NCBI GenBank assembly: GCA_045538935.1
Contig: JAZQEI010000011.1
Coordinates: 1-64,000, forward strand
Source of the DNA: RGIG3013 sp045538935
GTDB taxonomy: Bacteria; Bacillota; Clostridia; Oscillospirales; Acutalibacteraceae
Reading direction: 5' to 3'
Length of the DNA: 64,000 nt
A program made the translations under genes and the position numbers. Under the pieces are notes generated by a model. The model was not told the origin of the DNA. It did no database searches and saw only the letters and a list, made by a program, of their open reading frames with translations. Each line of letters begins with the position of its first letter. Position 1 is the stretch's first letter. Of the stretch, positions 32,725-42,450 are shown in pieces.

Positions 32725-33791
32725 TAAATTTCCTCCTTAGCGCTGTACATTTTATCGTAATAATTCTGATAAGCGCCGCTGGTAACGTTTTCTACCCATT
32801 CTTTGTTATCTAAATACCACTTTAATGTTTTCTTTATGCCAACCTCAAATGTGGTTTCGGGGTACCAACCAAGAGCATCTTTAATCTTTTGAGGATCAAT
32901 ACCGTAACGACGGTCGTGACCCTTACGGTCGGTAACGTGCTTTATCATATGCTCGCCAACTGTAGAGTCAACATTTTCTTTAATGTATTCGATAATAGTT
33001 TTAACAATAAAGATATTTGTTCTCTCGTTATGGCCGCCTACGTTGTAAACCTCACCTAAAACACCGTTGCGAATTACCATATCTATAGCCTTGCAGTGAT
33101 CTTCTACATAGAGCCAGTCACGAATTTGCATACCGTCACCGTAAACAGGAAGATCTTTATGGTTTAAGGTGTTGTTCATAATAAGCGGAATTAACTTTTC
33201 TGGGAACTGATACGGACCGTAGTTATTAGAGCAACGAGTAATGTTTACAGGGAATTTATAAGTGTCAGCATATGCCTTTACAAAAAGGTCTGCAGATGCT
33301 TTAGAGGAAGAATACGGAGAGTGTGGGTCTAGAGGAGTTGTTTCCATAAAGTAACCCTCTGCACCCAAAGTACCGTAAACCTCATCGGTAGATACTTGTA
33401 AATACTTAACGCCCTCTTTGTACTTGTCGTCACCTATTGTCCAAGCCTTTTTAGCGTTATTAAGTAGATTAACTGTACCTAAAACGTTGGTTTTTACAAA
33501 AATTTCGGGATCAGATATACTGCGGTCTACATGGCTTTCTGCCGCAAAGTTTACAACATAGTCAATATCATTCTCATCAAATAACTTTGCAATTGCCTTA
33601 TCATCGCAAATATCTGCCTGAACAAAGGTGTAATTTGGGTTATTTTCAACCGACTTTAAGTTTTCTAGGTTGCCGGCATAGGTTAATACGTCAACATTTA
33701 TAATTTTAACGTCGGTGTACTTGTTTAACATATAAATTACAAAGTTAGAGCCAATAAAGCCTGCGCCGCCTGTTACTAAATAAGTTTTCAT
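32724..33791 (-). CDS. rfbB: dTDP-glucose 4,6-dehydratase
   Basis: 355 residues, extended SDR. NAD-binding TGGAGFIGSNFV, the STDEVYG segment with catalytic Thr-Asp-Glu, and YSSSKASAD (YxxxK). It makes dTDP-4-keto-6-deoxyglucose from dTDP-glucose. The stop overlaps the rfbC start (TAATG). The product feeds the adjacent rfbC and rfbD for cell-wall or capsule rhamnose. Confidence 0.96.
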   Translation of the reverse strand: MKTYLVTGGAGFIGSNFVIYMLNKYTDVKIINVDVLTYAGNLENLKSVENNPNYTFVQADICDDKAIAKLFDENDIDYVVNFAAESHVDRSISDPEIFVKTNVLGTVNLLNNAKKAWTIGDDKYKEGVKYLQVSTDEVYGTLGAEGYFMETTPLDPHSPYSSSKASADLFVKAYADTYKFPVNITRCSNNYGPYQFPEKLIPLIMNNTLNHKDLPVYGDGMQIRDWLYVEDHCKAIDMVIRNGVLGEVYNVGGHNERTNIFIVKTIIEYIKENVDSTVGEHMIKHVTDRKGHDRRYGIDPQKIKDALGWYPETTFEVGIKKTLKWYLDNKEWVENVTSGAYQNYYDKMYSAKEEI

Positions 33792-34685
33792 TTATTCTTC
33801 CTCCATTTTGTTGAGTTTTTCAATATATTCTTCTAACGCCTCTTCCCAGTTGCGCATTTCATCACCAACAGTAGCCTTTAAGGCCGCATTTTCTAATGAC
33901 GAATATTTCGGTCTGGGGGTTGGACTTGGATATTCTTCGCTTGTACAAGGAGAAACCGTAGCATTAATTTTAGATAACTCGATTATCTTCTTTGCAAAAT
34001 CATACCAGCTGCATTCACCGTTGCCTGTGCAGTGATATATTCCGTAATTTTCGGTTACTGCAAGCTTTAGCAAATGATGTGCTAAATCGTTAGCGTTTGT
34101 GGGGTTACCTCTTTGGTCGTTTATAACTATAAGCTTGCCGTTTGCCTTACCAAACTTTCGCATTGTTTTTACAAAGTTTTTGCCTATATAGCCATATAAC
34201 CAAGATGTGCGAACAACAAAATATCTACTACAATATTTTGCCGCATTTTGTTCACCTAAGTATTTAGATTTTCCGTATGCGGTTTTTGGTGCGCATACAT
34301 CGCTCTCTACATAAGGTGTCGTTCCGTCTCCTGCAAAAACATAGTCGGTAGAAACGTGTATAAGCTTTGCGCCTATTTGCTCGGCAGCCTCACCTAAATA
34401 CTTAACACTATCGGCGTTTACCTTTATAGCGCCTTCAAAATTAGTTTCACAGCCGTCTACATTTGTCATGGCTGCACAGTTAATTATAACATCTGGCTTG
34501 TTTTCTAAAACAAAGTTTAATACGGCTCTACTATCGGTAATATCGAGCGTGTCAATATCAACACCCAAAACAGTAGCCGGATAAATCTCTTTAGGAGCTG
34601 CACCGATTTCACTCTTGCCGCTATCGATTATGCTTTTAAGCTCGTTACCAAGCTGACCGTTTGAGCCGGTTATCATAATCTTCAT
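33792..34685 (-). CDS. rfbD: dTDP-4-dehydrorhamnose reductase
   Basis: 297 residues of the RmlD family: MITGSNGQLGNEL nucleotide-binding loop, STDYVFAGDG, and YGKSKYLGE (YxxxK). Reduces dTDP-4-keto-rhamnose to dTDP-L-rhamnose with NAD(P)H. Start overlaps the GT2 stop (TAATG), and rfbB begins one base after its own stop. The order favours a tight operon devoted to rhamnosylated surface polymer. Confidence 0.95.
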   Translation of the reverse strand: MKIMITGSNGQLGNELKSIIDSGKSEIGAAPKEIYPATVLGVDIDTLDITDSRAVLNFVLENKPDVIINCAAMTNVDGCETNFEGAIKVNADSVKYLGEAAEQIGAKLIHVSTDYVFAGDGTTPYVESDVCAPKTAYGKSKYLGEQNAAKYCSRYFVVRTSWLYGYIGKNFVKTMRKFGKANGKLIVINDQRGNPTNANDLAHHLLKLAVTENYGIYHCTGNGECSWYDFAKKIIELSKINATVSPCTSEEYPSPTPRPKYSSLENAALKATVGDEMRNWEEALEEYIEKLNKMEEE

Positions 34686-35458
34686 TATTTAGCCCTCCTC
34701 CATTTTGACATATATTTAAAATATGAAACAAGGTGTATAAACAAATATTTTATACTTTTAGAACTTGCTCGCTCCCATAAATGAGTTACGTGATAATTTG
34801 GTACAAACATAACCTTTCCAAACTGCTTGGCTCTGCGAGCAAGGTCGGCATCTTCAAAATACATAAAGAAATTATCATCAAAACCACCTAGTTTTTTAAA
34901 TGCGTCGGTTCTGATAAGAAAGAAACAACCCGTACAAAAATCTATTTCGGTGGGAGATGTTAAGTTTTCTTTGCTTTTAGTATATTCATCGCGGTATTTT
35001 TTAAAGGAACTAAATATACTAGACAGTCTTCCTAAAAACACATATTTAAAGGTTGGAGTTTTTTTAGGAAGATGTTGCTCGGTGCCATCGTCATTTAATA
35101 TTTTAGGCGTTACCATAACTGTGTCTGGGTTTTGGTCTAAAAACTTAGCCAGTTCACTTAAAACGTCGCTGTCAATGCGAATATCGGGATTAATAACTGC
35201 GTGGTACTTAGAATCTATTTTATCTAAAACCGCGTTGTGCGCCTTACCAAAACCGAGATTTTTAGGCAAATTTATTAAATTAACACCATCTATGTTTTTT
35301 AAGGTGTCTAGCGTGTTGTCGGTAGAATTATTGTCGCAAACATACATACAAAGTTCTTTTTGTTTTGTATGCATTACAACCGATTCGACGGCTTGTTTTG
35401 CACACGATGAATTATTGTAAGTTACAACACACGCCGAGATTTTATAATTATCTTGCAT
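34685..35458 (-). CDS. Glycosyltransferase family 2 (rhamnosyltransferase-like)
   Basis: 257 residues. SACVVTYNNSSC and the DNNSTDNTL strand bind the nucleotide sugar; NPDIRIDSDVLSEL is the DxD-equivalent region; GGFDDNFFMYFEDADLARRA gives the catalytic ED motif. GT2 enzymes of this subtype often add rhamnose, which fits its place at the head of the rfbDBC run. Acceptor unknown; no transmembrane helices. Confidence 0.88.
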   Translation of the reverse strand: MQDNYKISACVVTYNNSSCAKQAVESVVMHTKQKELCMYVCDNNSTDNTLDTLKNIDGVNLINLPKNLGFGKAHNAVLDKIDSKYHAVINPDIRIDSDVLSELAKFLDQNPDTVMVTPKILNDDGTEQHLPKKTPTFKYVFLGRLSSIFSSFKKYRDEYTKSKENLTSPTEIDFCTGCFFLIRTDAFKKLGGFDDNFFMYFEDADLARRAKQFGKVMFVPNYHVTHLWERASSKSIKYLFIHLVSYFKYMSKWRRAK

Positions 35459-35526
35459 TTTTGCACCCTTAATATTTATATATCTAAATTATTTTAGCAT
35501 ATTATGGTAGTATTTTCAACAATAAT

Positions 35527-36678
35527 CTACTCTAAGTAGTTAATCTCACTTGTTGGGCAACCGTTTTTGTAATATATTCTAGGAACACGTCTGCCTATAC
35601 CGCATACAAATTCGTAGTTAAACGAGCCTGCCATTTCGGCCAAAAGCTCAACCGAAATATATTCTTCAGAATTTCCACCCAAAACGGTAACTTCGTCTAA
35701 TACTTTAACGTCAAGACCCGTTACATCGACCATCATTTGATCCATACAAACTCTGCCAAGTACCCTACACTTTTTACCCTTTATAATAACATATGCTTTA
35801 TTAGACAGTGCTCGTGGATATCCGTCGGCATAGCCTATTGAAAGTGTAGCAACGGTAATATCGTTTTTAGGCTTAAAGGTAAGACCGTAGCTTATACCCT
35901 GACCTTTTTTAACGGTTTTTACATAAGAGATATGCGTCACTATTTGCATGGCGGGTTTTATATTAAAATTTTGTTTTTTAACATCATCTGACGGATAAAG
36001 TCCGTAGGTTATGATACCGGCCCTTACCATGTTAAAATCGGTACCCATTTCCATTATACCAGCCGAGTTGCTAAGATGCTTAATGGGTATATTAACACCT
36101 TGTTTTTCAAGATTTTCTATAAACCACTCAAAGCGCTCTTTTTGTTTTATAGCCTCTTTTTTATCGACCTCATCGGCTGTGGCATAGTGACTGAAAATGC
36201 CCTCAATATATATTCCTTTTAAATTTTTAATTTGTTTTATTTGCTCTATGCTATCGTTACTCACATCATAGCCTATTCGTGACATACCTGTATCTAGCGC
36301 AATATGAATTTTAGCGATTTTGTTCAGTTTTTGTGCCGCGTTAGATAAACTTTTAGCCGAATCTAAATCGAAAATAGTTGCAGTTATATCGTTTTTTACA
36401 ATCAGTTCAAAAAAATCAGGGGCCGTAAACGATAATATCAAAATATTATTAGTTATGCCGTTTTTTCTAAGCTCTAAAGCCTCAAAAACATCGGCAACAC
36501 CAAAATAATCAACCGCATTTTGCAAATGATTTGCTACTGTAACGGCACCGTGGCCATATGCATCGGCCTTTACAACCGCCATAACCAAAGTACCTTTTGT
36601 TACCTTATTTTTTACTGCATTTATATTGTGCATTATGGCATCTAGGTCTATTTTTGCACAAACTCTGTTGTAAATCAT
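35527..36678 (-). CDS. alr: Alanine racemase
   Basis: 383 residues, fold-type III PLP enzyme. VVKADAYGHG holds the PLP Lys, GIGRRVPRIY is near the C-terminus, and GRVCMDQMMVD carries the second part of the active site. Makes D-Ala for peptidoglycan. RBS GAAAGGA, ATG 36678. Lies 12 bp downstream of recG. Confidence 0.95.
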   Translation of the reverse strand: MIYNRVCAKIDLDAIMHNINAVKNKVTKGTLVMAVVKADAYGHGAVTVANHLQNAVDYFGVADVFEALELRKNGITNNILILSFTAPDFFELIVKNDITATIFDLDSAKSLSNAAQKLNKIAKIHIALDTGMSRIGYDVSNDSIEQIKQIKNLKGIYIEGIFSHYATADEVDKKEAIKQKERFEWFIENLEKQGVNIPIKHLSNSAGIMEMGTDFNMVRAGIITYGLYPSDDVKKQNFNIKPAMQIVTHISYVKTVKKGQGISYGLTFKPKNDITVATLSIGYADGYPRALSNKAYVIIKGKKCRVLGRVCMDQMMVDVTGLDVKVLDEVTVLGGNSEEYISVELLAEMAGSFNYEFVCGIGRRVPRIYYKNGCPTSEINYLE

Positions 36679-36690
36679 ACTTTTTTCCTT

Positions 36691-38712
36691 TCAAGATATT
36701 GCCGATAAAAACATACGTCTTATTTCGGCCTTTAGGTTAGCATTTTCGGGTTTAGATAAGGTTGGATCGTTTGCTATGCATTTGCGTGCCGCATTACCAG
36801 CCCTTTGAACCACCTGCATATCGTTTACAAAATCGGCAATTTTAAGGTCTGGTAAACCGTGTTGCTTTTTGCCTAAAAAGTCACCCGGTCCCCTTAGTTT
36901 TAAATCTTCATCGGCAATTTTAAAGCCGTCGTTGGTTGAACACATAATATTAAGGCGCGCTTTGGTAGTTTTAGATTCGCTGTCAGATATAAATATGCAA
37001 GTAGATTTGTATTTTCCTCTGCCTACTCTACCTCTTAACTGATGCAGCGCCGAAAGTCCAAAGCGTTCGGCATTTTCTACCGCTAAAATTGCGGCATTTG
37101 CAACATCTATGCCAACCTCTACAACGGTTGTGCACACAAGCAAATCAATTTCTCCGTTTGCAAAATCGCGCATAATCTTTGTTTTTTCTTTTGCGTTCAT
37201 TTTACCGTGTAAAAGTCCCAGTTTGTAACCCTTAAATTCGTTTTCAGAAAGCCTTTTATAATGCTCCTCGGCCGAAATTAAATCAGCATTTTCGCCCTCT
37301 TCAACCAATGGACAAACAATATAACCCTGTCTTCCCTGGTCTAAATGTTTTTTTATGTAATTATAGGCCCTTTGACGCTTATCAGAGCCTATGGCGTAGG
37401 TTTCTATTGGGGTTCGTCCCTTTGGGTACTCATCTATTATACTTATATCCAAATCTCCGTAAATAGTCATGGCAAGGGTACGCGGAATAGGTGTTGCCGA
37501 CATAACCGCGGTATGCGGATTATTACCCTTTTTGGCAAGCTGTGAACGCTGTGCAACGCCAAATCTGTGTTGCTCATCGGTAATAACAAGTCCCAAGCTA
37601 TAAAACGAAGTATCATCGGTAATAAGCGCGTGTGTACCTATTACAACATCTATTTCACCGTTTGCTATGGCTTGTTTAATTTTGTTTTTATTGGCTGCAG
37701 TTACCGAGCCCGTAAGCAAAGCGCATTTTATAGAAAATTGCTCAAATAAAGCCGATAACGACTTATAATGCTGCGCCGCCAAAACCTCGGTAGGTGCCAT
37801 AAAGGCAGACTGATATCCGTTTTTTGCCATATTAAATATTAGCGCCGCAGCCACAAGGGTTTTACCGCTTCCAACATCGCCTTGTATAAGGCGGTTCATA
37901 CATTTATTGCTCTTAATATCGGTCATACACTCATTTATTACACGCTTTTGGGCAGATGTAAGTTCAAAAGGTAATGCCGATAAAAACAAATTTGTATATT
38001 CATTTTTAACCGCCACCGAGGTGGTATTACGTTTAGCATTACGCAGCATTAAAAAACCGGTTTGCAGTAAAAACAGTTCTTCAAAAATAAGGCGCTTTCT
38101 AGCTTGTTGTAATCCTTCTTGTGTTTTAGGAAAATGTATATTAATAAGCGCCGAATTTAAATCGCACAGATTATGCTCTTTTAAAAGGTCTTTTGGCAAT
38201 GGGTCTGGGCATTGACAGTTTGCAAGTGCCGTTTTAACAAGGCCCGATATTACCTTAGACGACATATTTGCGGTTGCGTGATATATGGGTTTTATAGAAT
38301 CTGAGCCCACCAAAGAAATTTCGGGTGATGACATTTGACGGTAAATAAGATTTCCGTCCATTTTGCCGTAAAATAAATACTCGCGACCCATAACAATTTT
38401 TTGCGCCAAATACTTGTTATTATAAATTGTAACTTGCATTCTGCCGCTTTGGTCGGCGGCAACAAATTTATAAAGAGTAAGCTTATTTCTTATTTTGTGT
38501 TCGGTTACATTGCTTACAACAACCGCCCTTACACAAACGGTTTTTTGAAGATTATCTGAATATATTTCGTCTATGGTACCCCAATCTTCATAAGCTCTGG
38601 GATAAAAACGCAAAAGGGCGCCGACAGTATCGACCCCCAACTTGCTAAGGGTATGAGCTTTTTTCTCACCCACACCCTTTAAATATCTTATATCGCTTAA
38701 ATACGATACCAT
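36691..38712 (-). CDS. recG: ATP-dependent DNA helicase RecG
   Basis: 673 residues. An N-terminal wedge/OB domain (RYLKGVGEKKAHTLSKLGVD) is followed by the SF2 helicase core: GDVGSGKT (Walker A), TDEQHRFG (DExH), TGSVT, and VEVGIDVANA and LHQLRGRVGRG (motifs V and VI). Remodels stalled forks and Holliday junctions. Adjacent to the fakA-like and Asp23 genes, an order also seen in Bacillus (yloU-yloV...recG). Confidence 0.97.
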   Translation of the reverse strand: MVSYLSDIRYLKGVGEKKAHTLSKLGVDTVGALLRFYPRAYEDWGTIDEIYSDNLQKTVCVRAVVVSNVTEHKIRNKLTLYKFVAADQSGRMQVTIYNNKYLAQKIVMGREYLFYGKMDGNLIYRQMSSPEISLVGSDSIKPIYHATANMSSKVISGLVKTALANCQCPDPLPKDLLKEHNLCDLNSALINIHFPKTQEGLQQARKRLIFEELFLLQTGFLMLRNAKRNTTSVAVKNEYTNLFLSALPFELTSAQKRVINECMTDIKSNKCMNRLIQGDVGSGKTLVAAALIFNMAKNGYQSAFMAPTEVLAAQHYKSLSALFEQFSIKCALLTGSVTAANKNKIKQAIANGEIDVVIGTHALITDDTSFYSLGLVITDEQHRFGVAQRSQLAKKGNNPHTAVMSATPIPRTLAMTIYGDLDISIIDEYPKGRTPIETYAIGSDKRQRAYNYIKKHLDQGRQGYIVCPLVEEGENADLISAEEHYKRLSENEFKGYKLGLLHGKMNAKEKTKIMRDFANGEIDLLVCTTVVEVGIDVANAAILAVENAERFGLSALHQLRGRVGRGKYKSTCIFISDSESKTTKARLNIMCSTNDGFKIADEDLKLRGPGDFLGKKQHGLPDLKIADFVNDMQVVQRAGNAARKCIANDPTLSKPENANLKAEIRRMFLSAIS

Positions 38713-38736
38713 TTACACCACACCGCTTTTTGCAGT

Positions 38737-40410
38737 TTATTCTACCGAAATAATATAGTAGTATACAGGCTGTGCGCCATTTATAAAGGTAATATCTACC
38801 TTCTTGCCATACTTTGCAGTAAGCTCGGCCTCCATTTTAGCGGCCTGTCTTTCGGTAACATCTTCACCGTAAATTACGGTAACCACACTGCTTGTGTTTT
38901 TAATCATCTTACCAGTAAGTTTTAAAAGACACTTAGTTATATCTTTTTCAACAAATGAAAGCTTTCCGCCCAACATAGCTAAAAGCTCGCCCTGCTTAAT
39001 TTTAAAGCCTTCATAATCAGAATCTCTGGCAGCAAATGTTATTTGACCTGTGGTTACCTGACTGAATGCATTCTGCATATTAATAGCATTTTCTTCGTCA
39101 GATAAATCTGGGTCAAAAGAAAGCATTGCCGAAATTCCTTGAGGAATAGTTTTTGTATGAAGTACAATAACTTTACGTGTACTAATGGGTATAACCTGCT
39201 CTGCTGCCATAATAATATTTTTGTTGTTTGGCAAAACAAATACAGTCTCGGCAGGAGTAAGCTCTACAGCCTTTAAAATATCGTCGGTACTGGGGTTCAT
39301 TGTTTGACCGCCGCTTACGACAATATCGGCACCAAGCTCTTTAAAGAGTTCTTCTAAGCCGGCTCCGGCGCTTACCGACACAAAGCCAAAAGGCTTTTCG
39401 GGTGTAGCGGGAGTATATTTTTCGGTGCCCTGAATATTTTTAGACGGTGCCTTTTTCTCGTTCTTGGCATCGTGCTTTTGCTTTTCGTGTTGGTCACGCA
39501 TATTTTCAACCTTCATATTAATAAGGCTACCATATTCGAGGCCCTTTTCAAAAGCATTACCCGGATGGTCGGTATGAACGTGTACCTTTATGATTTCGTC
39601 GCTATCAACCACAACGACACAATCTCCAATAGATTCTAAATATGCTCTAAGCTCTGCAGGGTCTTTTTCGTTAGCACGGTTTACTATAAACTCTGTGCAG
39701 TAGGTAAAGGTTATTTCACCATCAAACTCGCCTGCAGCATTTCTTGACTCGCTTTCCTCTTCTTCAGGCTCACTAGAACTTAATGCATTACTCTGAATAA
39801 TAATAGAATTTTTAAACACCGAATACATACCGTCTAAGATAACAGTATAACCCTTACCACCGGCATCAACAACTCCGGCCTTTTTTAATACGGGTAAAAT
39901 ATTAGGTGTATCTAATAAAGCAACATTGGCGCCCTCCATTGCGGCTTCAAAAACACCGATTGCATCGGCGCCACCCTTAAATGCTTTTTCGGCATACTCG
40001 CTTGCTACCCTTGCAACTGTTAAAATAGTACCCTCAGTGGGCTTCATAACAGCCTTATAAGCAGCATCTACACCAAGCTTAAAAGCACTTACTAAGTTTT
40101 CGGCAGTTACAGTTTCGCAATCTTTTAAGCCCTTAGAAAAGCCTCTAAACAAAAGAGAGGTAATAACGCCCGAATTTCCTCTGGCACCCCTTAGCATTGC
40201 AGTAGCAACAACATCAGCCACCTTTGTAGCAGATGCTCCGCTTAATCTTTCGAGTTCTCTGGCGGCAGCGTTAACCGTCATAGACATATTAGTACCTGTA
40301 TCACCATCGGGAACAGGGAAAACATTTAAATCGTCAACCTGCTTGCGATTATTGGTTATATTATTAGCAGCCGATATGACCGCATCGCGCAGGGTATCTC
40401 CGTTAAACAA
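38737..40410 (-). CDS. DhaL/DegV-type fatty acid kinase-like protein (FakA/YloV)
   Basis: About 557 residues. The N-terminal DhaL (Dak phosphatase) domain has LNVFPVPDGDTGTNM, the Mg-ADP-binding loop; a central degenerate region follows (KAPSKNIQGTEKYTP linker at about 320-345), then a DegV-like C-terminal domain. YloV/FakA phosphorylates fatty acids bound to a DegV-type partner. I choose TTG 40410, eight bases after AGGAG; the GTG at 40419 overlaps the RBS. Sits between Asp23 (YloU) and recG. Confidence 0.85.
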   Translation of the reverse strand: MFNGDTLRDAVISAANNITNNRKQVDDLNVFPVPDGDTGTNMSMTVNAAARELERLSGASATKVADVVATAMLRGARGNSGVITSLLFRGFSKGLKDCETVTAENLVSAFKLGVDAAYKAVMKPTEGTILTVARVASEYAEKAFKGGADAIGVFEAAMEGANVALLDTPNILPVLKKAGVVDAGGKGYTVILDGMYSVFKNSIIIQSNALSSSEPEEEESESRNAAGEFDGEITFTYCTEFIVNRANEKDPAELRAYLESIGDCVVVVDSDEIIKVHVHTDHPGNAFEKGLEYGSLINMKVENMRDQHEKQKHDAKNEKKAPSKNIQGTEKYTPATPEKPFGFVSVSAGAGLEELFKELGADIVVSGGQTMNPSTDDILKAVELTPAETVFVLPNNKNIIMAAEQVIPISTRKVIVLHTKTIPQGISAMLSFDPDLSDEENAINMQNAFSQVTTGQITFAARDSDYEGFKIKQGELLAMLGGKLSFVEKDITKCLLKLTGKMIKNTSSVVTVIYGEDVTERQAAKMEAELTAKYGKKVDITFINGAQPVYYYIISVE

Positions 40411-40444
40411 ATAAAACACTCCTTAGATTACTTAAAATAAAAGG

Positions 40445-40795
40445 TTATTCTACTATACCGTCTACCTTTACGGTTACCTTTTCAACAGTTATGCCTGTTG
40501 CTTGATTTACAGTATATTTTACCTTGTTTACAATACTCTTTGCTATTGCGTTAATGTTCATGCCATAAAGAACAATAATATGAAGCTCAACCGAAATTTT
40601 GTCGGCGTTACCAGTTACCTTTATTCCTTTATCCATATAGTCTTTTTTAGAGACCATACCAATTATTTTTTGCTTAGAGCCTCTGGGCACCATACCAACA
40701 ACACCATAACAAGATGTTACGGCATTTCCTATTAGCTTTGAAAGATACTCACTAGATAAATGTATTTTTCCTATTCTTGTTTCGTATGCTATCAT
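40445..40795 (-). CDS. Asp23/Gls24 (YloU-like) protein
   Basis: 116 residues, Asp23 family: IHLSSEYLSKLIGNAVTSCYGVVGM, IKVTGNADKISVELHIIV, and VNQATGITVEKVTVKVDGI are the family strands. Bacillus YloU neighbours YloV as here. These are membrane-associated cell-envelope proteins, possibly linked to fatty acid supply and envelope stress. GGGAGG precedes ATG 40795; the fakA-like gene follows after 34 bp. Confidence 0.93.
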   Translation of the reverse strand: MIAYETRIGKIHLSSEYLSKLIGNAVTSCYGVVGMVPRGSKQKIIGMVSKKDYMDKGIKVTGNADKISVELHIIVLYGMNINAIAKSIVNKVKYTVNQATGITVEKVTVKVDGIVE

Positions 40796-40812
40796 AATAT
40801 TTTGCCTCCCTT

Positions 40813-42450
40813 TTACTTATCGCTATTTATTTGAAAGTTCTCTAACGAGAAAAACATATCACTAAGTGTAGCCTCGGGAGTTGTTTGTATTCTATTAGAA
40901 TAAAACAAAATTCCCGACTTATAAACTACAGGTATAATGGGCATTTGCGATTCAAATATTGTGCAAACACTGCCAATATCACACTCGCCCTTATAAAAAC
41001 TTTTTAGTATTTGCTCACAGTTAATGTCGTTAATCTCTTCTTGCGGTGTTGTAATATCCGGTTCTGATGATTGAACACTCTCTGAGGTTGTTGTATCTTG
41101 AATCACTACCGGATTTTTAACACCATATGCTGCCGAACCACCGGGGCAAACCAGCTCAGTAATATCCATATTATTTAAAATAACGGTTTCGGCTATATAA
41201 AGGCTAAATTCACCTCTTGCTAAACGCGCCATATATTCAGCATAAGGCACCGCACTTACAGTGGTATAAATTCCGGCGTCGCACATCTGCTTTGAGAGCA
41301 TTGTTGCGGCCAACTTTTTATACGAGCTTTCTTCGTTTACCAGTATAGAAAGATTTAACCGTTTACCCTTAGCATTAACTGCAAAACCTTCACTATCAAA
41401 AGTATTATAACCTATTTCAGACAAATTCACAACAACTATTTGTTTGTCGGCAGTTTTTTGTAGGGTTTGATACTGCTTTGAAGGGTCAAAAAACGGATTG
41501 AAAATTCCTGTTGCAGGTGTGGCATTTTGATAATATGCTTCCTTGGCAATTTCCTCTCTCGATATTGCCGCAGACACCGCATAACGCAAATGTACATTGC
41601 TTAAAATATTGTCTTCCGACATGTTGGCGCCCAAATAAACTAAATTATTTAGGTTGACCGATACTCTCTTACCCGACATTCTGGTTATGCGTTCCTGAGA
41701 TAAGTCGGTAAAATACATATCTACTGCTCCGACCGATATATTATGGTCTACAGCTTCATCGTCAGGGGAATTAATAAGATTTATATTTTGTACGCTAACA
41801 CTGCCTGTATGATAATTTTCATTCGCAATAAGTCTTTCATTTTCCGCATCAAAATAATACCGTCCGCAACCAATAGGAGGCAATGCAACATTATCTTGAT
41901 CCACTCGGGTATCACTACCTTTTTTTATTATTGGAAAATCCAACAGGTTAACCGCATACGGATCGTTTTTAGAAAACTTAAATTCTACCTCACTGTTACT
42001 TGCTGCTGTACAAGAAATTACCGATTCAAGTTGGTAAGCGTATTTGGTTTTCGACTGCTTAGCCAAGTTATATGAAAAAACTACATCGTCACTTGTAAGC
42101 GGTGTTGAATCAGTAAAGGTAGCATTTTTTAGTTTTATTTTTAAACTCGAATCTTCAGCCTTATCGACGCTGTCGGCCAAAATATTTACGGCTTTAAAAT
42201 TAGCGTCTAACTTTATTAACGGGTCAAACATTAAAAGCGCCACTTGTGCGTTAGCATCGGTAACCGCTTGGTACGGATTTAAAGAATCATTTGCTGAATA
42301 TATTAAATTTATATTTGTGCCCTGCTGTACGCTATTTTCTGAATTTTCATGCTCATCTTCGCCAGGCCCTATGCTATTTGCGCAAGAGCAAAAAACTAAG
42401 CACAAGCAAACACAAGCACTAATAAGTTTTAAAAGCTTTGATTTTTTCAT
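40813..42450 (-). CDS. Extracellular solute-binding lipoprotein, peptide type (SBP_bac_5)
   Basis: 545 residues. Lipoprotein signal peptide MKKSKLLKLISACVCLCLVF followed by a Cys in CSCANS. ALLMFDPLIKLD and FTDSTPLTSDDVVFSYNLA, then YAVSAAISREEIAKEAYY are typical of family 5 (oligopeptide/nickel) binding proteins. The middle and C-terminal parts have low complexity (TTTSESVQSSEPDITTPQEE). No ABC permease or ATPase is nearby. Overlaps the ymdB stop with ATGA, so it is translationally coupled to it; an unusual pairing. Confidence 0.8.
   Translation of the reverse strand: MKKSKLLKLISACVCLCLVFCSCANSIGPGEDEHENSENSVQQGTNINLIYSANDSLNPYQAVTDANAQVALLMFDPLIKLDANFKAVNILADSVDKAEDSSLKIKLKNATFTDSTPLTSDDVVFSYNLAKQSKTKYAYQLESVISCTAASNSEVEFKFSKNDPYAVNLLDFPIIKKGSDTRVDQDNVALPPIGCGRYYFDAENERLIANENYHTGSVSVQNINLINSPDDEAVDHNISVGAVDMYFTDLSQERITRMSGKRVSVNLNNLVYLGANMSEDNILSNVHLRYAVSAAISREEIAKEAYYQNATPATGIFNPFFDPSKQYQTLQKTADKQIVVVNLSEIGYNTFDSEGFAVNAKGKRLNLSILVNEESSYKKLAATMLSKQMCDAGIYTTVSAVPYAEYMARLARGEFSLYIAETVILNNMDITELVCPGGSAAYGVKNPVVIQDTTTSESVQSSEPDITTPQEEINDINCEQILKSFYKGECDIGSVCTIFESQMPIIPVVYKSGILFYSNRIQTTPEATLSDMFFSLENFQINSDK

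Noticed and set aside
32185..35458. A complete dTDP-rhamnose pathway in this window.
   Set aside because: No glucose-1-phosphate thymidylyltransferase (rfbA) gene is present, so only three of four steps are encoded here.
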